From assembly GCA_047638695.1 (NCBI GenBank), contig JBLINY010000011.1:7803-71802 (forward strand): a stretch of 64,000 nucleotides of DNA, given 5' to 3'. Under the pieces are notes generated by a model. The model searched no databases. It was given only the letters and a program-made list of their open reading frames with translations, and was not told the origin of the DNA. Positions 16,359 through 25,153 of the stretch are shown here, piece by piece; positions within the stretch are counted from its first letter, which is position 1, and each line of letters starts with the position of its first letter. The DNA comes from JAHECQ01 sp047638695 (GTDB lineage: Bacteria > Actinomycetota > Acidimicrobiia > Acidimicrobiales > SZUA-35). Made by a program: the position numbers and the translations under genes.

Positions 16359-17042
16359 ATGGAGTTCGTCGCTCACCGAGCGGGGAATACCGTCGACACA
16401 CTGCATGCGGCCCAGCGAGTGGCCGATGTCATCGAGGTCGACGTGCACCTCGGGGCGGACTCTTTGCCGGAGGTCCGCCACGCCAAACTGCTTTGGCCCA
16501 CCCGACGATTCTGGGAGCGCTGGTACCTCCTGCCCGAAGGCACGGTTGCGCCACATTTCGACGAGATCCTGGCCGCCGCTGAACCAACGACCGCTCTCTG
16601 GCTCGACTTGAAGGGATTCACTCGTCGGCTCTCGCGTCGGGTGATCCTCGAAATCGAGGACCGCCAAGAAGTCACGGTGTCGAGTAAGTCGTGGTGGCTT
16701 CTTGATCCCTTCGTCGATCAACCCGGTGTCCGCGTCTTTCGGTCAGTGGGGAATCGATTCGAGCTGGCCCTGCTCTTGTCGGTGCCATCGCGAGTAAGGC
16801 TTGATGGTGTGGTCGCCCATCATCGGCTGCTGTCCGATCGTGTCGTTCGACAACTGCTCCGTCGTGGCCAGGTCTTCACCTGGGCGGTCGGAGACATTGC
16901 GTCCATCGAACGACTGGCCCGACTCGGTGTCCAGGGTGTGATCCTCGACGACCTTGCCCTGATTGCACCGGGGCGATCAGTCGCAGCAGCGGCCGACAAA
17001 GCACGTGCGGGACAGGATCACCGAGGTGTCAGCAACCCGTAG
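16359..17042 (+). CDS. Glycerophosphodiester phosphodiesterase family protein
   Basis: 227 residues, TIM-barrel GDPD fold: FVAHRAGN carries the catalytic His (usually HRG), VIEVDVHLG holds the metal-binding Glu/Asp, and TTALWLDLKG the third metal site. Ends with VFTWAVGDIASIERLARLGVQGVILDD, typical of the barrel end. Would release glycerol-3-phosphate from glycerophosphodiesters. Length is near the 230-250 usual. Follows the membrane protein by 63 bp and ends convergently, overlapping the HPF gene by 25 bp. Confidence 0.82.
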   Translation: MEFVAHRAGNTVDTLHAAQRVADVIEVDVHLGADSLPEVRHAKLLWPTRRFWERWYLLPEGTVAPHFDEILAAAEPTTALWLDLKGFTRRLSRRVILEIEDRQEVTVSSKSWWLLDPFVDQPGVRVFRSVGNRFELALLLSVPSRVRLDGVVAHHRLLSDRVVRQLLRRGQVFTWAVGDIASIERLARLGVQGVILDDLALIAPGRSVAAAADKARAGQDHRGVSNP

Positions 17043-17755
17043 TGGCCGTCGTACCGGCGGTAGACGATGGCGCCCCGGGTGGTATCGACGTCGTTGAAGA
17101 AGACGAACCGGTCGCCAGCGTTGTTCAGCCAGTCGACGGCTTCTTCGACCTTGAGGGCGGGTGCGTCCTCTATGGCCCGGACTGTTGATCCGCTCTCTTC
17201 CATGGTGATGGCGGCATCGTTGCCTGTGGCTTCATCGCGGAACAGGAAGAAGTCATAGTCGAGTTGCATCATGTCCCAGCAAGCCTCCTCGACGCTGGCA
17301 GTTGGCGTCGCGAACGTCTTGTGCCTTACCAGTTCCCGTTCATCGATGGGCCGGTCGAAGTACGGCAGCGGAGCTGATCTGGTGTTGCCGTGTTGCCATT
17401 CCCCAGCCGATGCTTCGCGGCCAGCAGGGTTGCGACGGTACCGGTCGGCGCGGTGGCGGAGCTGACCCCGCAGTTTGTCCTCGAGTTCATCGATCGCTTC
17501 GGCCATCGTCGGCGCGGTGGTGTGACCACGTACCCAGTCACCCTTGATGTTGATGGACGCCTCCGCTTGGGCCCGATGGGCCGTGTCGTAGTTTGGGCGT
17601 TCGGCCAGCATTACCTTCACCGACAACACCGGGTCGGAGATCGGCCGGATCACCTTCTCGAGAGATGAGCGGGCGTGTTCTACGTCTGAAGACCGGATGT
17701 GGCCCTTGCCTTCGATTTGGATCTCGATCGTGCGTTCAGTGGCTTGGACGTTCAC
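17018..17755 (-). CDS. hpf: Long ribosome hibernation promoting factor, RafH-like
   Basis: 245 residues. An N-terminal HPF/YfiA domain (about 5-105, with SVKVMLAERPNYDTAHRAQA and AIDELEDKLRGQLRHRADRYR) binds in the 30S decoding cleft in known homologues. Two C-terminal dimerisation-type segments follow: ELVRHKTFATPTASVEEA...DYDFFLFRDEATG and PALKVEEAVDWLNNAGDRFVFF...YRRYDGHYGLLTP. The tandem C-terminal arrangement is like the DosR-controlled mycobacterial RafH. GTG 17755 is chosen for AAAGGAGG 10 nt upstream. Two operators precede it. Confidence 0.92.
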   Translation of the reverse strand: MNVQATERTIEIQIEGKGHIRSSDVEHARSSLEKVIRPISDPVLSVKVMLAERPNYDTAHRAQAEASINIKGDWVRGHTTAPTMAEAIDELEDKLRGQLRHRADRYRRNPAGREASAGEWQHGNTRSAPLPYFDRPIDERELVRHKTFATPTASVEEACWDMMQLDYDFFLFRDEATGNDAAITMEESGSTVRAIEDAPALKVEEAVDWLNNAGDRFVFFNDVDTTRGAIVYRRYDGHYGLLTPR

Positions 17756-17785
17756 GAGGACGAGGCCTCCTTTGTTGTTGGCGGA

Positions 17786-17799
17786 AGGACCAGCGGCCC
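17786..17799 (-). promoter_or_regulatory. DosR-type operator, proximal site of the HPF gene
   Basis: Plus strand AGGACCAGCGGCCC; toward the gene GGGCCGCTGGTCCT. 30 nt before GTG 17755 and 36 nt from the distal site, so it would cover the predicted transcription start if that is set by the distal site. Confidence 0.5.
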
Positions 17800-17835
17800 G
17801 AGATCGAGTGTGGCGATGAACGAGTCGAGATGGCA

Positions 17836-17849
17836 GGGTCCAAAGTCCT
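17836..17849 (-). promoter_or_regulatory. DosR-type operator, distal site of the HPF gene
   Basis: Plus strand GGGTCCAAAGTCCT; toward the gene AGGACTTTGGACCC. 80 nt before the SD-led start. Confidence 0.7.
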
Positions 17850-17878
17850 GCGCCGGCATCGCCCAGGTGATCCATTGC

Positions 17879-19162
17879 TCAGGTGATCCGTTCCAAGATG
17901 AGTCGGGGATGGTCGATTGGGGAGTCCGCTATCTGAATCGCCTGTTCTGCCATGACATGGGCCATTTCGAGCCGGTCCCGATTGTCGGCATGTAGTTCGA
18001 GCAGCTGATCGCCGGCCGCAACGCGCTGACCAACAGTTACCAGCGATCGGACTCCGGCGGTGGCGCTGACCGGATCGTCGCTTTGCGCCCTTCCGGCACC
18101 GAGTTGCCATGCGGCCACACCGATTGCTCGGGCCTCCAATGCAACGATGAAGCCCGGTCGAGTGGCTCTGATGAATGAGCGGTGTGTCGCACTTGGTAGG
18201 CCGTGCTCGAGGGTGCCGCCCTGAGCACGAACCATTCGGTGGAAGACCTCCAACGCCTGGCCCGAATCAAGCACGCTCGCCGGATCTTTGGTGATGCCTA
18301 CCAATGCAAGCATCTCGTTGGCCAAGGCCAGAGTGAGCTCTCGGACGTCAGCTGGGCCTGTTCCGGCCAGGACGTCGAGGGATTCCTGAACTTCGAGGCT
18401 GTTTCCTGCCGTCATGCCCAAGAGGTTGTCCATGGACGTCACCAGGGCTCGGGTTCGGACACCGTGTGCCTGTCCGATGTCGACCATTGCCTGTGCTAGT
18501 CGGCGCGCCTGAAAGGGATCGGACATGAACGCACCAGAACCGGTCTTGACGTCGAGCACGAGGGCGTCGGTTCCCTCCGCAATCTTCTTGGACATGATCG
18601 AACTGGCGATCAGTGGGATTGATTCGACGGTGGCGGTGATGTCCCGCAGGGCATAGAGCTTGCGGTCAGCAGGAGCTAGATCAGCGGAGGCACCGGTGAT
18701 GACGCCGCCGATGTATTCCAGTTTGGAACGTAGCTCGGCCATCGTCACGTCGGCCTTCCAACCGGGAATACTCTCCATTTTGTCCAACGTGCCGCCCGTA
18801 TGCCCGAGGCCGCGGCCTGAAAGCTGTGGAACGGCGGCGCCACACGCAGCCACGAGAGGCACCAGTACGAGTGAGATCTTGTCGCCGACACCACCGGTGG
18901 AGTGTTTGTCGACCTTTGGTCGCTTAATGCTGTTGAGATCGAGTCGAGAGCCGGACGCGATCATGGCGTTCGTCCAGTCGAGGAGCTCATCGTTGTCGAG
19001 GCCTTGAAAGAAGATGGCCATGGCCATCGCAGCCGCCTGCTCTTCGGCAACACCGTCATCGGCGGCGTAGCGCCCGATGAACCAGTCGATCTGTTTGCGG
19101 GTGAGCCGATGGCCGTCTCGTTTGGCTCGAATGATGTCGACCGGGTTCAGGTTGTCGGCCAT
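17879..19162 (-). CDS. deoA: Thymidine phosphorylase
   Basis: 427 residues, usual family length. Signature KHSTGGVGDKISLVL with the phosphate-binding loop, LSGRGLGHTGGTLDKMESIPG, and the C-terminal barrel-sandwich region (GDQLLELHADNRDRLEMA). Cleaves thymidine to thymine and 2-deoxyribose-1-phosphate. ATG 19162 (ADNLNPVDIIRAKRDG) is the canonical start; a longer in-frame N-terminus would overlap the upstream small gene. It forms a pathway with the mutase-DeoC fusion at 41422. Lies 13 bp after the small gene at 19176, so likely one operon. Confidence 0.92.
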   Translation of the reverse strand: MADNLNPVDIIRAKRDGHRLTRKQIDWFIGRYAADDGVAEEQAAAMAMAIFFQGLDNDELLDWTNAMIASGSRLDLNSIKRPKVDKHSTGGVGDKISLVLVPLVAACGAAVPQLSGRGLGHTGGTLDKMESIPGWKADVTMAELRSKLEYIGGVITGASADLAPADRKLYALRDITATVESIPLIASSIMSKKIAEGTDALVLDVKTGSGAFMSDPFQARRLAQAMVDIGQAHGVRTRALVTSMDNLLGMTAGNSLEVQESLDVLAGTGPADVRELTLALANEMLALVGITKDPASVLDSGQALEVFHRMVRAQGGTLEHGLPSATHRSFIRATRPGFIVALEARAIGVAAWQLGAGRAQSDDPVSATAGVRSLVTVGQRVAAGDQLLELHADNRDRLEMAHVMAEQAIQIADSPIDHPRLILERIT

Positions 19163-19175
19163 CGCAACCAGGTCT

Positions 19176-19400
19176 TCAGAACGCCAGGGGTGCGGCGTAG
19201 CAGCCCCGGTGGTGTCGGGTTGTGATGAATTGTTCGAGGGTGATGGGGTCGCTGTGGTCGAAATCGCCATAGCCGATCGGGTCGTACAGAAAGTCGTTGA
19301 GCGCTTCCAAGTCGAACTCGAAATCGGTGTCGATCTGCGGGACGGTTGTGGCGTTGCTGATGTGGGTATTGCTGATGTGGGTATTGCTGATGGTGGTCAT
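19176..19400 (-). CDS. Small acidic hypothetical protein with THISN repeats
   Basis: 74 residues. Residues 1-15 consist of a duplicated THISN pentapeptide, followed by an acidic region (DTDFEFDLEALNDFLYDPIGYGDFD) and LEQFITTRHHRGCYAAPLAF. Not recognised. ATG 19400 is 64 nt after a perfect operator (19465-19478). It immediately precedes deoA, so it probably leads that operon. Confidence 0.6.
   Translation of the reverse strand: MTTISNTHISNTHISNATTVPQIDTDFEFDLEALNDFLYDPIGYGDFDHSDPITLEQFITTRHHRGCYAAPLAF
19354..19395. repeat. 15-bp in-frame tandem repeat
   Basis: TTGCTGATGTGGGTA twice plus a partial third copy, encoding the THISN repeats at the N-terminus of the small protein on the minus strand. 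Confidence 0.88.
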
Positions 19401-19464
19401 GTCGCTCGCTCTCGTGTTGTGGTTTCTGATGACGATCATTCAGCAAGCACGAGCAGCCAGGACA

Positions 19465-19478
19465 GGGACCGAAGTCCC
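19465..19478 (-). promoter_or_regulatory. DosR-type operator for the small gene-deoA unit
   Basis: GGGACCGAAGTCCC; both half-sites perfect. 64 nt before the minus-strand ATG at 19400. Separated by 9 bp from the PEP synthase operator. Confidence 0.82.
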
Positions 19479-19487
19479 AAGGCACCT

Positions 19488-19501
19488 GGGACCTTCGGCC
19501 C
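19488..19501 (+). promoter_or_regulatory. DosR-type operator, 35 nt before the PEP synthase gene
   Basis: GGGACCTTCGGCCC, exactly the oriented consensus. TAGGTT, a plausible -10, ends 7 nt before the ATG, so the mRNA is likely leaderless. Confidence 0.88.
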
Positions 19502-19536
19502 TTGGGGCCCGGGGGTCTCGCTCGTAGGTTCCGGGC

Positions 19537-21819
19537 ATGACTAAGACGACACCTCTTGCAACAGCGACGCGTGTGGCCTTGGTATCTCTGGCCGACGTCG
19601 GCCAGAACGACGTGGCGCTCGTCGGCGGTAAGGGCGCAAACCTGGGCGAGATGATTCAAGCCGGATTCCCGGTACCGACGGGGTTCGTTGTTACTGCCGA
19701 CGCGTATCTGGCCACGGTCGAACGAAGCGGCCATCGTCATGAGTTGATCGAGCTCGAACAGCGGGCCGCCGAGGCCGGGCCTGACGAACTCGAAGCGTTG
19801 GCGACAGCAGCGCAAGCGATAATCGCCGACCTCGAGATCGACGAGCGCACCCGCCTCGAAGTCCGTGAAGCGTACGACGCCCAGGGCGCTGGTTTCGTAG
19901 CCGTCCGATCATCAGCTACCGCCGAGGACTCTGCCGACACCTCCTTTGCCGGCATGAACGAGACGTTCACCAATGTTCGGGGTGACGAACAGCTCATCGA
20001 ACGGATCAAGCAGTGCTGGGGCTCGCTCTTCGGTACGAGGGTTGTTGCCTACCGAGCCGAGCAAGGGCTCACGGACGAGCCCGCGATTGCCGTGATCGTG
20101 CAGTCGATGGTGGCGTCAGACCGGTCGGGCGTCATGTTCACGGTCGATCCTTCAGCCCGGGATCAATTGGTGATCGAGGGAGCCTTCGGGTTGGGAGAGG
20201 TGGTGGTATCCGGACGGGTCGAGCCCGATACGTATCACGCCGACCGTGGGTCGATGGCTGTGCGAGCAATTCGGGTCGGCCGCAAGGACGTTCGCATCAT
20301 CAGCGGTCCGAACGGCGACGAAGTCGAACAGCTCGAGGGTGACGCCGCGTGGGCCCGGGTCCTGACTGATGGCGAGATCGCTGCTGTCGCCCGCATTGGG
20401 ATGGACATTGAAGCTCACTACCGGGCGCCGCAGGACATCGAGTGGGCGTTCGTCGGCAGTGATCTCTACATCGTGCAGTCCCGACCCATCACCACCCTTG
20501 GGCCGGTGGTTGCGCCGGGGGACAAGGCAGGCGATGCCGACGAGCCCGTACTTCACGGACTCGGTGTTGGCAGTCAAGCTGTCACCGGTGTTGTCCGGAT
20601 CCTTCAATCGCCGAAGGAGGGTGACAAGCTAGCTCGGGGAGAGATCCTCGTCGCCCAGATGACCTCACCCGACTGGGTTCCCATCCTTCGGCGGGCGGGT
20701 GGACTCATTACCAACGCCGGGGGTAGCACCTGCCACGCAGCTATTGTCAGCCGCGAGCTTGGTGTACCCGCCGTCGTTGGTACCCGAACGGCCACCACCG
20801 TTCTTCGAGATGGAGACATGGTGTCCCTTGAGCCGTCCGCCGGGAAGGTCTTCCGGGGTACCCACCTCGCCCCTCAGGCATCGGCTCTCGCCGCAACGAT
20901 TCCGATCCCGGTAGCGCCGCTCGCTTTAGCCACCAAACTGTACGTCAACCTTGCCATTGCTGATCGAGCGGTAGAGGCCGCAGCCTTGCCGGTAGATGGT
21001 GTCGGCCTTCTGCGGGGCGAGTTCATGGTGACCGATGCTCTCGAAGGCCGGCACCCTCGAGCACTTATCGCTGCTGGCCAAAGCGCCGAGTTTGTCGATC
21101 GCATGGCCGAGAGTTTGACCACCATCGCTGCTGCCTTCTCACCCCGGCCGGTGATCTACCGAACCATGGATTTTCGAAGCAACGAGTTCCGACAGCTGGT
21201 CGGGGGCGAAGAATTCGAACCGCATGAGGCAAACCCCATGATCGGCTACCGAGGTTGCTACCGCTACCTCAAGGATCCTCAGACGTTCGCGCTCGAGTTG
21301 GCGGTTCTGGCCAGGGTTCGTGAGGAACATCGCAATCTTCATCTGATGATTCCGTTCGTTCGCACCACCTGGGAGCTCGAAGCCTGTTTGGAGGCCATTG
21401 ACCGGAGTCCCCTGGGCGACCACCGCGATCTCAAGCGATGGGTCATGGCTGAGGTCCCGTCGATCATCCCTCGAATTGCGGAATACGCAGCGCTCGGAAT
21501 CGACGGCGTGTCGATCGGAAGTAATGACCTGACCCAGCTGATGCTTGGTGTCGATCGCGACTCCGAGATCATGGCCGAGCTGTTCGATGAGAACGATGCC
21601 GCAGTCTTGTGGGCCATCGAGCAAATCATCGTCAACTGCCGTGCTGCCGGAATCACATCGTCGTTGTGTGGTCTGGCTCCCTCCAACAACCCCGAATTCG
21701 CCGAACACCTCGTGCGGTTTGGCATTGATTCGGTTTCGGTCAATGCCGACGCCGTCAATACGACTCGCCAGGCGCTGGGGTCGGCCGAGCAGCGGCTGGT
21801 CCTCGACGCCAGTCGTTGA
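19537..21819 (+). CDS. ppsA: Phosphoenolpyruvate synthase
   Basis: 760 residues. The N-terminal ATP/pyruvate-binding domain opens with LVGGKGANLGEM; the swivelling domain carries the phosphorylated His in GGSTCHAAIVSRELGVPAVVG; the C-terminal barrel holds GVGLLRGEFM, VSIGSNDLTQLMLGVDRD and the catalytic Cys in SSLCGLAPS. Makes PEP from pyruvate with ATP to AMP, allowing gluconeogenesis. ATG 19537 is 35 nt after a consensus operator. The stop overlaps the start of the sugar kinase gene. Confidence 0.95.
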   Translation: MTKTTPLATATRVALVSLADVGQNDVALVGGKGANLGEMIQAGFPVPTGFVVTADAYLATVERSGHRHELIELEQRAAEAGPDELEALATAAQAIIADLEIDERTRLEVREAYDAQGAGFVAVRSSATAEDSADTSFAGMNETFTNVRGDEQLIERIKQCWGSLFGTRVVAYRAEQGLTDEPAIAVIVQSMVASDRSGVMFTVDPSARDQLVIEGAFGLGEVVVSGRVEPDTYHADRGSMAVRAIRVGRKDVRIISGPNGDEVEQLEGDAAWARVLTDGEIAAVARIGMDIEAHYRAPQDIEWAFVGSDLYIVQSRPITTLGPVVAPGDKAGDADEPVLHGLGVGSQAVTGVVRILQSPKEGDKLARGEILVAQMTSPDWVPILRRAGGLITNAGGSTCHAAIVSRELGVPAVVGTRTATTVLRDGDMVSLEPSAGKVFRGTHLAPQASALAATIPIPVAPLALATKLYVNLAIADRAVEAAALPVDGVGLLRGEFMVTDALEGRHPRALIAAGQSAEFVDRMAESLTTIAAAFSPRPVIYRTMDFRSNEFRQLVGGEEFEPHEANPMIGYRGCYRYLKDPQTFALELAVLARVREEHRNLHLMIPFVRTTWELEACLEAIDRSPLGDHRDLKRWVMAEVPSIIPRIAEYAALGIDGVSIGSNDLTQLMLGVDRDSEIMAELFDENDAAVLWAIEQIIVNCRAAGITSSLCGLAPSNNPEFAEHLVRFGIDSVSVNADAVNTTRQALGSAEQRLVLDASR

Positions 21820-22772
21820 CCGTGCGCCAACCGGCAGAACCTTTGCCATCAATTGTGACCCTCACGCTCAACCCGGCACTCGACGTTTCGTCATCGGTCG
21901 AGGCAATGGCACACACCCACAAACTTCGTTGTACCGAACCGATCATCGAACCCGGCGGCGGAGGAATAAACGTGGCCCGAGTTTGTCAGCAACGCGGGGT
22001 ACCGATCACCTGCGTGGTCGCGGCCGGCGGGCCAAACGGCCTACGGCTGACCGAGCTTCTTTCCGACCAGGGGCTTTCCGTGCGACCCATCTCGCTGGCG
22101 GCGGAGACGAGGCAGAACCTGGCGGTCCACGAAGACTCGACGGGCGAACAATATCGGTTCGTCTTCCCCGGCCCGGCACTGAGTGGATCGGAACTCGGAC
22201 AGTGCCTCGAACAAGTCGCCCTCGCTGCTGAGTCTGCGACGTGCGTGGTGATCTCGGGGAGTCCACCCGCCAATGGGGACGGCGGCATTGTCGCTCGGAT
22301 CGTTGAGGCCACGCCGCATGCCAAGGTGATCGTCGACACGGTCGGCTCCGCCCTACGGGATGCTCTTCAATCTGGCTGTTATCTCGCCAAACCGAGCGCT
22401 CGCGAACTGGCGAGTCTCGTTGGCCGCGAACTGCCTACTGAGGCCGACATCGCCTCCGCAGCGGAGGCGCTGATGGCCACCTCGAATCTCGAACACCTGG
22501 TTGTATCGCTCGGGGCTGGCGGGGTCTTCGCCGTCTCGACCGACGGCACTCGCCATCGAGTGCGGGCCCCAGCTGTCGACGTCCGGAGTGCTATCGGTGC
22601 CGGCGACGCCATGGTTGCTGGGCTGGCAATCGGCACACATGAGGGGCTGCCATTCCGTGAGTGCTTGATGCTCGGGATCGCGTTCGGAACGGCGGCTGTC
22701 CTGACGCCGGGATCTCAACTGTGTGAACCCGGCGACGTCGAGCGACTGTTGCCAATGGTGATGTGCGACTGA
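21816..22772 (+). CDS. pfkB: PfkB-family sugar kinase (1-phosphofructokinase / PfkB type)
   Basis: 318 residues, ribokinase fold. TLTLNPALDVSSSVEAM is typical of FruK/PfkB; the catalytic-base motif GAGDAMVAGLAIG sits near the C-terminus, with PSARELASLVGRELP in the middle. Phosphorylates a fructose phosphate. Start TTG 21816 overlaps the ppsA stop; GTG 21822 is an alternative. M. tuberculosis PfkB (Rv2029c) is a DosR-regulon member, which fits the location. Co-expression of a glycolytic kinase with PEP synthase suggests a managed futile cycle or two-way flux. Confidence 0.88.
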   Translation: MTVRQPAEPLPSIVTLTLNPALDVSSSVEAMAHTHKLRCTEPIIEPGGGGINVARVCQQRGVPITCVVAAGGPNGLRLTELLSDQGLSVRPISLAAETRQNLAVHEDSTGEQYRFVFPGPALSGSELGQCLEQVALAAESATCVVISGSPPANGDGGIVARIVEATPHAKVIVDTVGSALRDALQSGCYLAKPSARELASLVGRELPTEADIASAAEALMATSNLEHLVVSLGAGGVFAVSTDGTRHRVRAPAVDVRSAIGAGDAMVAGLAIGTHEGLPFRECLMLGIAFGTAAVLTPGSQLCEPGDVERLLPMVMCD

Positions 22773-22785
22773 ACCATCCGACGGT

Positions 22786-22799
22786 GTGACCTAGGGCCC
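22786..22799 (+). promoter_or_regulatory. DosR-type operator, 35 nt before the CBS gene
   Basis: GTGACCTAGGGCCC, a close match to the oriented consensus. GATACA lies just before the ATG at 22835. Confidence 0.8.
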
Positions 22800-22834
22800 T
22801 GCCGCCGACCGGAATCGCGGGGTCTGATACAGGT

Positions 22835-23236
22835 ATGAAGTCTCGCCCCGAAGAGAACCGAACCGTGGCTGATCTGATGACGCAGGACATGATCGCTCTG
22901 CGTCCGAACGACCGAATCGGGCGAGCCAGAGACATTATTCTCACTCTTGGCATTCATGCCCTCCCGGTCATGATGGACAACGATGTTGTCGGAATCGTGA
23001 CAAGCACAGACCTGGTCGAGGATTGGCCAGACGATGACGCGGTCCAGACAGTAATGACCAGTTCGCCGTACGCCGTCAACGCCGAGACCAGCGTGCGGGA
23101 AGCAGCCGACCTCATGAACGAGCGTCGGATTCACCACCTATTGGTTGAGGCCGGGGGCGAGGTGATCGGGATCCTGAGCAGCCTTGATCTGCTCCGCGCA
23201 CTGGTCGTGAGCCCAACCTCCGATCCCGCCCGCTGA
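22835..23236 (+). CDS. Two-CBS-domain protein, Hrp1-like
   Basis: 133 residues: TVADLMTQDMIALRPNDRIGR opens CBS1 and VQTVMTSSPYAVNAETSVRE opens CBS2, ending LLVEAGGEVIGILSSLDLLRA. Pairs of CBS domains bind adenosine nucleotides. Stand-alone CBS protein Hrp1 (Rv2626c) is among the most strongly DosR-induced mycobacterial proteins. ATG 22835 is fixed by 35-nt spacing from the operator. Precedes an AhpD-like gene. Confidence 0.9.
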   Translation: MKSRPEENRTVADLMTQDMIALRPNDRIGRARDIILTLGIHALPVMMDNDVVGIVTSTDLVEDWPDDDAVQTVMTSSPYAVNAETSVREAADLMNERRIHHLLVEAGGEVIGILSSLDLLRALVVSPTSDPAR

Positions 23237-23291
23237 ACCATCCCCGCTCACAAGTGATCGCACCTAGTCCAACCACAGGAGAATCCAGAAC

Positions 23292-23672
23292 ATGACCGAA
23301 ACAATCGACAACGCTGGCGTCCAACACACGGATTTTGTGGCCCGCCACCATGAGTTGCAGCGCGGCTTCAAGGAGCTCTACCGAGCGGTACCCGGAGCAA
23401 TGTCGGGATTCACCGCCATGCACCAGGCAGGCGTCGCCGATGGCGCTCTGAGCCGAGGCATGAAGGAATTGATCGCTCTGGCGGTGGGGATCTGCGGACA
23501 CTGCGACGGCTGTATTGCCTTCCATATCCACGATGCCTTGGAGGCCGGGGCCACAAGGGAGGAGATCGAGGAGACGATTGGTGTTGCCATTCTGATGGGT
23601 GGCGGTCCGGCCGCGGTCTATGGAGCTGATGCCCTTGTAGCGCTCCGACAGTTCGAGAACGACCGAACATGA
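23292..23672 (+). CDS. Carboxymuconolactone decarboxylase / AhpD-like protein
   Basis: 126 residues, AhpD-like helical fold with the redox motif CDGCIAFHIHDAL (CxxC followed by His) in CGHCDGC. Probably a thiol-dependent peroxidase partner or gamma-carboxymuconolactone-type protein. SD AGGAGA precedes ATG 23292. Overlaps the next gene by ATGA, so they are coupled. Confidence 0.87.
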   Translation: MTETIDNAGVQHTDFVARHHELQRGFKELYRAVPGAMSGFTAMHQAGVADGALSRGMKELIALAVGICGHCDGCIAFHIHDALEAGATREEIEETIGVAILMGGGPAAVYGADALVALRQFENDRT

Positions 23673-25153
23673 CCAAGGGGTTCGCGCCCGAAAAATCGGA
23701 AGCTGCCATGCCGTCACCGTCCGTGGCCGAGACCCACATCTCTACGGTCTTCTTTTCGGCCGATAGGGCATACAAACTGCTGAAGCCGCTGAAGACCAGC
23801 TTTCTCGACCACGAAACGGTGGCGTCTCGACTTCGAGCCGTTGATGAAGAGTTGGCTCTCAACCGGCGATTGGCCCCCGACGTCTACCTCGGGACCGCGG
23901 ACGTTATCGAAGGTGGAGAGATCGTCGACCGTTTCTTGGTGATGCGACGGCTCCCTGCCAGTCGCCGCATCACCGCACTTGTGGGCACAGACGAGTTCCC
24001 GGCCTGCGTTCGGTCTGTCGCTCGAGCCATCGCCGTCTTCCATGGCCGACAGCAGCCCGCCCCCGATGCCCGCGAGTTGGCCAGCCGGGATGCCGTTCGC
24101 AAGAACTGGTACGACAACTTCACAGACATTGAACCCATCATCGGCAAGGTCATCCCGGTTGAAGACGCGGACCGCGTGAAGCACCTTGTCGATCGCTTTC
24201 TCGACCACCGCGAGGAGCTTTTTGAGCAGCGAATCGCCATGGGGAATGTGTGTGAGGGACATGGAGACCTCACGGCCGAGGATGTTTTCTGCCTGGCCGA
24301 AGGTCCCCGAATCCTTGACTGCTTGGCCTTTGACCGACGACTCCGCGTTGCCGATGTGTTGCTTGATGTCGCCTTCCTCGCCATGGATCTTGATCGACTA
24401 GCTGGCGCATCCGCCGCCCATGACTTCATCGCCGCATATTGCGAGTTCAGCAACGAGCATCACCCGCCATCCTTGGCTCATCACTACGTGGCTTACCGAG
24501 CGAACGTACGGGCCAAGGTTGCTGCGATCCGATACGGGCAGGGCGATGAGTCGCAGTCTGAGGTCGCTCGGGTCTATCACGATCTTTGCCTTCGCCATCT
24601 CGAAAGAGCAGCGCTCACGGCCGTTCTGGTCGGAGGAACCCCGGGCACCGGCAAGAGCACGCTTGCACAGGGATTGTCCGCATCGCTGGGTTCGATGGTG
24701 CTCACCACCGATGAGCTGCGAAAGGATCTGGCGGGCCGTGGCCATCTCGAGCATCAGTTCAGCGCCACCGACGAAGGCATCTACCGAGAAGAAATGACCG
24801 AACAGACGTATGCCGAATTGGTCAACCGAGCGGCAACGTTGCTGGATCGGGCCGAATCGGTGGTGCTGGATGCGTCATGGAATCGGGCAAAGCACCGGCA
24901 GCTGGCCCGAGAGATGGCAGAGTCCAAGGGGGCCGAGATCATCGAGATCGAATGTCGGCTGGACCCAGCTACCGCAAAGGACCGCATCGCCCGGCGCCTG
25001 GCCCAGGGCAACGATCCTTCTGATGCCAGACCTGAGTTGGTCGACGAACTCCGGGAACGATTCGAGGAGTGGCCGGCGGCGACCCCGATCAACACCACAC
25101 CGAACCTCCAGGTGGTTCTGCAACAGGTGCTCGACCAGCTGAGCTTCTCGTGA
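23669..25153 (+). CDS. Rv2004c-like protein: phosphotransferase-like domain fused to AAA kinase
   Basis: 494 residues. The N-terminal half (about 10-300) is aminoglycoside-phosphotransferase-like, with NVCEGHGDLTAEDVFCLAEGPRILDCLAFD carrying catalytic H-G-D and the metal Asp. The C-terminal half is a P-loop kinase with GGTPGTGKSTLAQ (Lys329) and VVLDASWNRAKHR. The same two-domain architecture is found in Rv2004c of the mycobacterial DosR regulon; substrate unknown. Coupled by overlaps to both neighbours (ATGA at the start, GTGA at the end). Confidence 0.87.
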   Translation: MTKGFAPEKSEAAMPSPSVAETHISTVFFSADRAYKLLKPLKTSFLDHETVASRLRAVDEELALNRRLAPDVYLGTADVIEGGEIVDRFLVMRRLPASRRITALVGTDEFPACVRSVARAIAVFHGRQQPAPDARELASRDAVRKNWYDNFTDIEPIIGKVIPVEDADRVKHLVDRFLDHREELFEQRIAMGNVCEGHGDLTAEDVFCLAEGPRILDCLAFDRRLRVADVLLDVAFLAMDLDRLAGASAAHDFIAAYCEFSNEHHPPSLAHHYVAYRANVRAKVAAIRYGQGDESQSEVARVYHDLCLRHLERAALTAVLVGGTPGTGKSTLAQGLSASLGSMVLTTDELRKDLAGRGHLEHQFSATDEGIYREEMTEQTYAELVNRAATLLDRAESVVLDASWNRAKHRQLAREMAESKGAEIIEIECRLDPATAKDRIARRLAQGNDPSDARPELVDELRERFEEWPAATPINTTPNLQVVLQQVLDQLSFS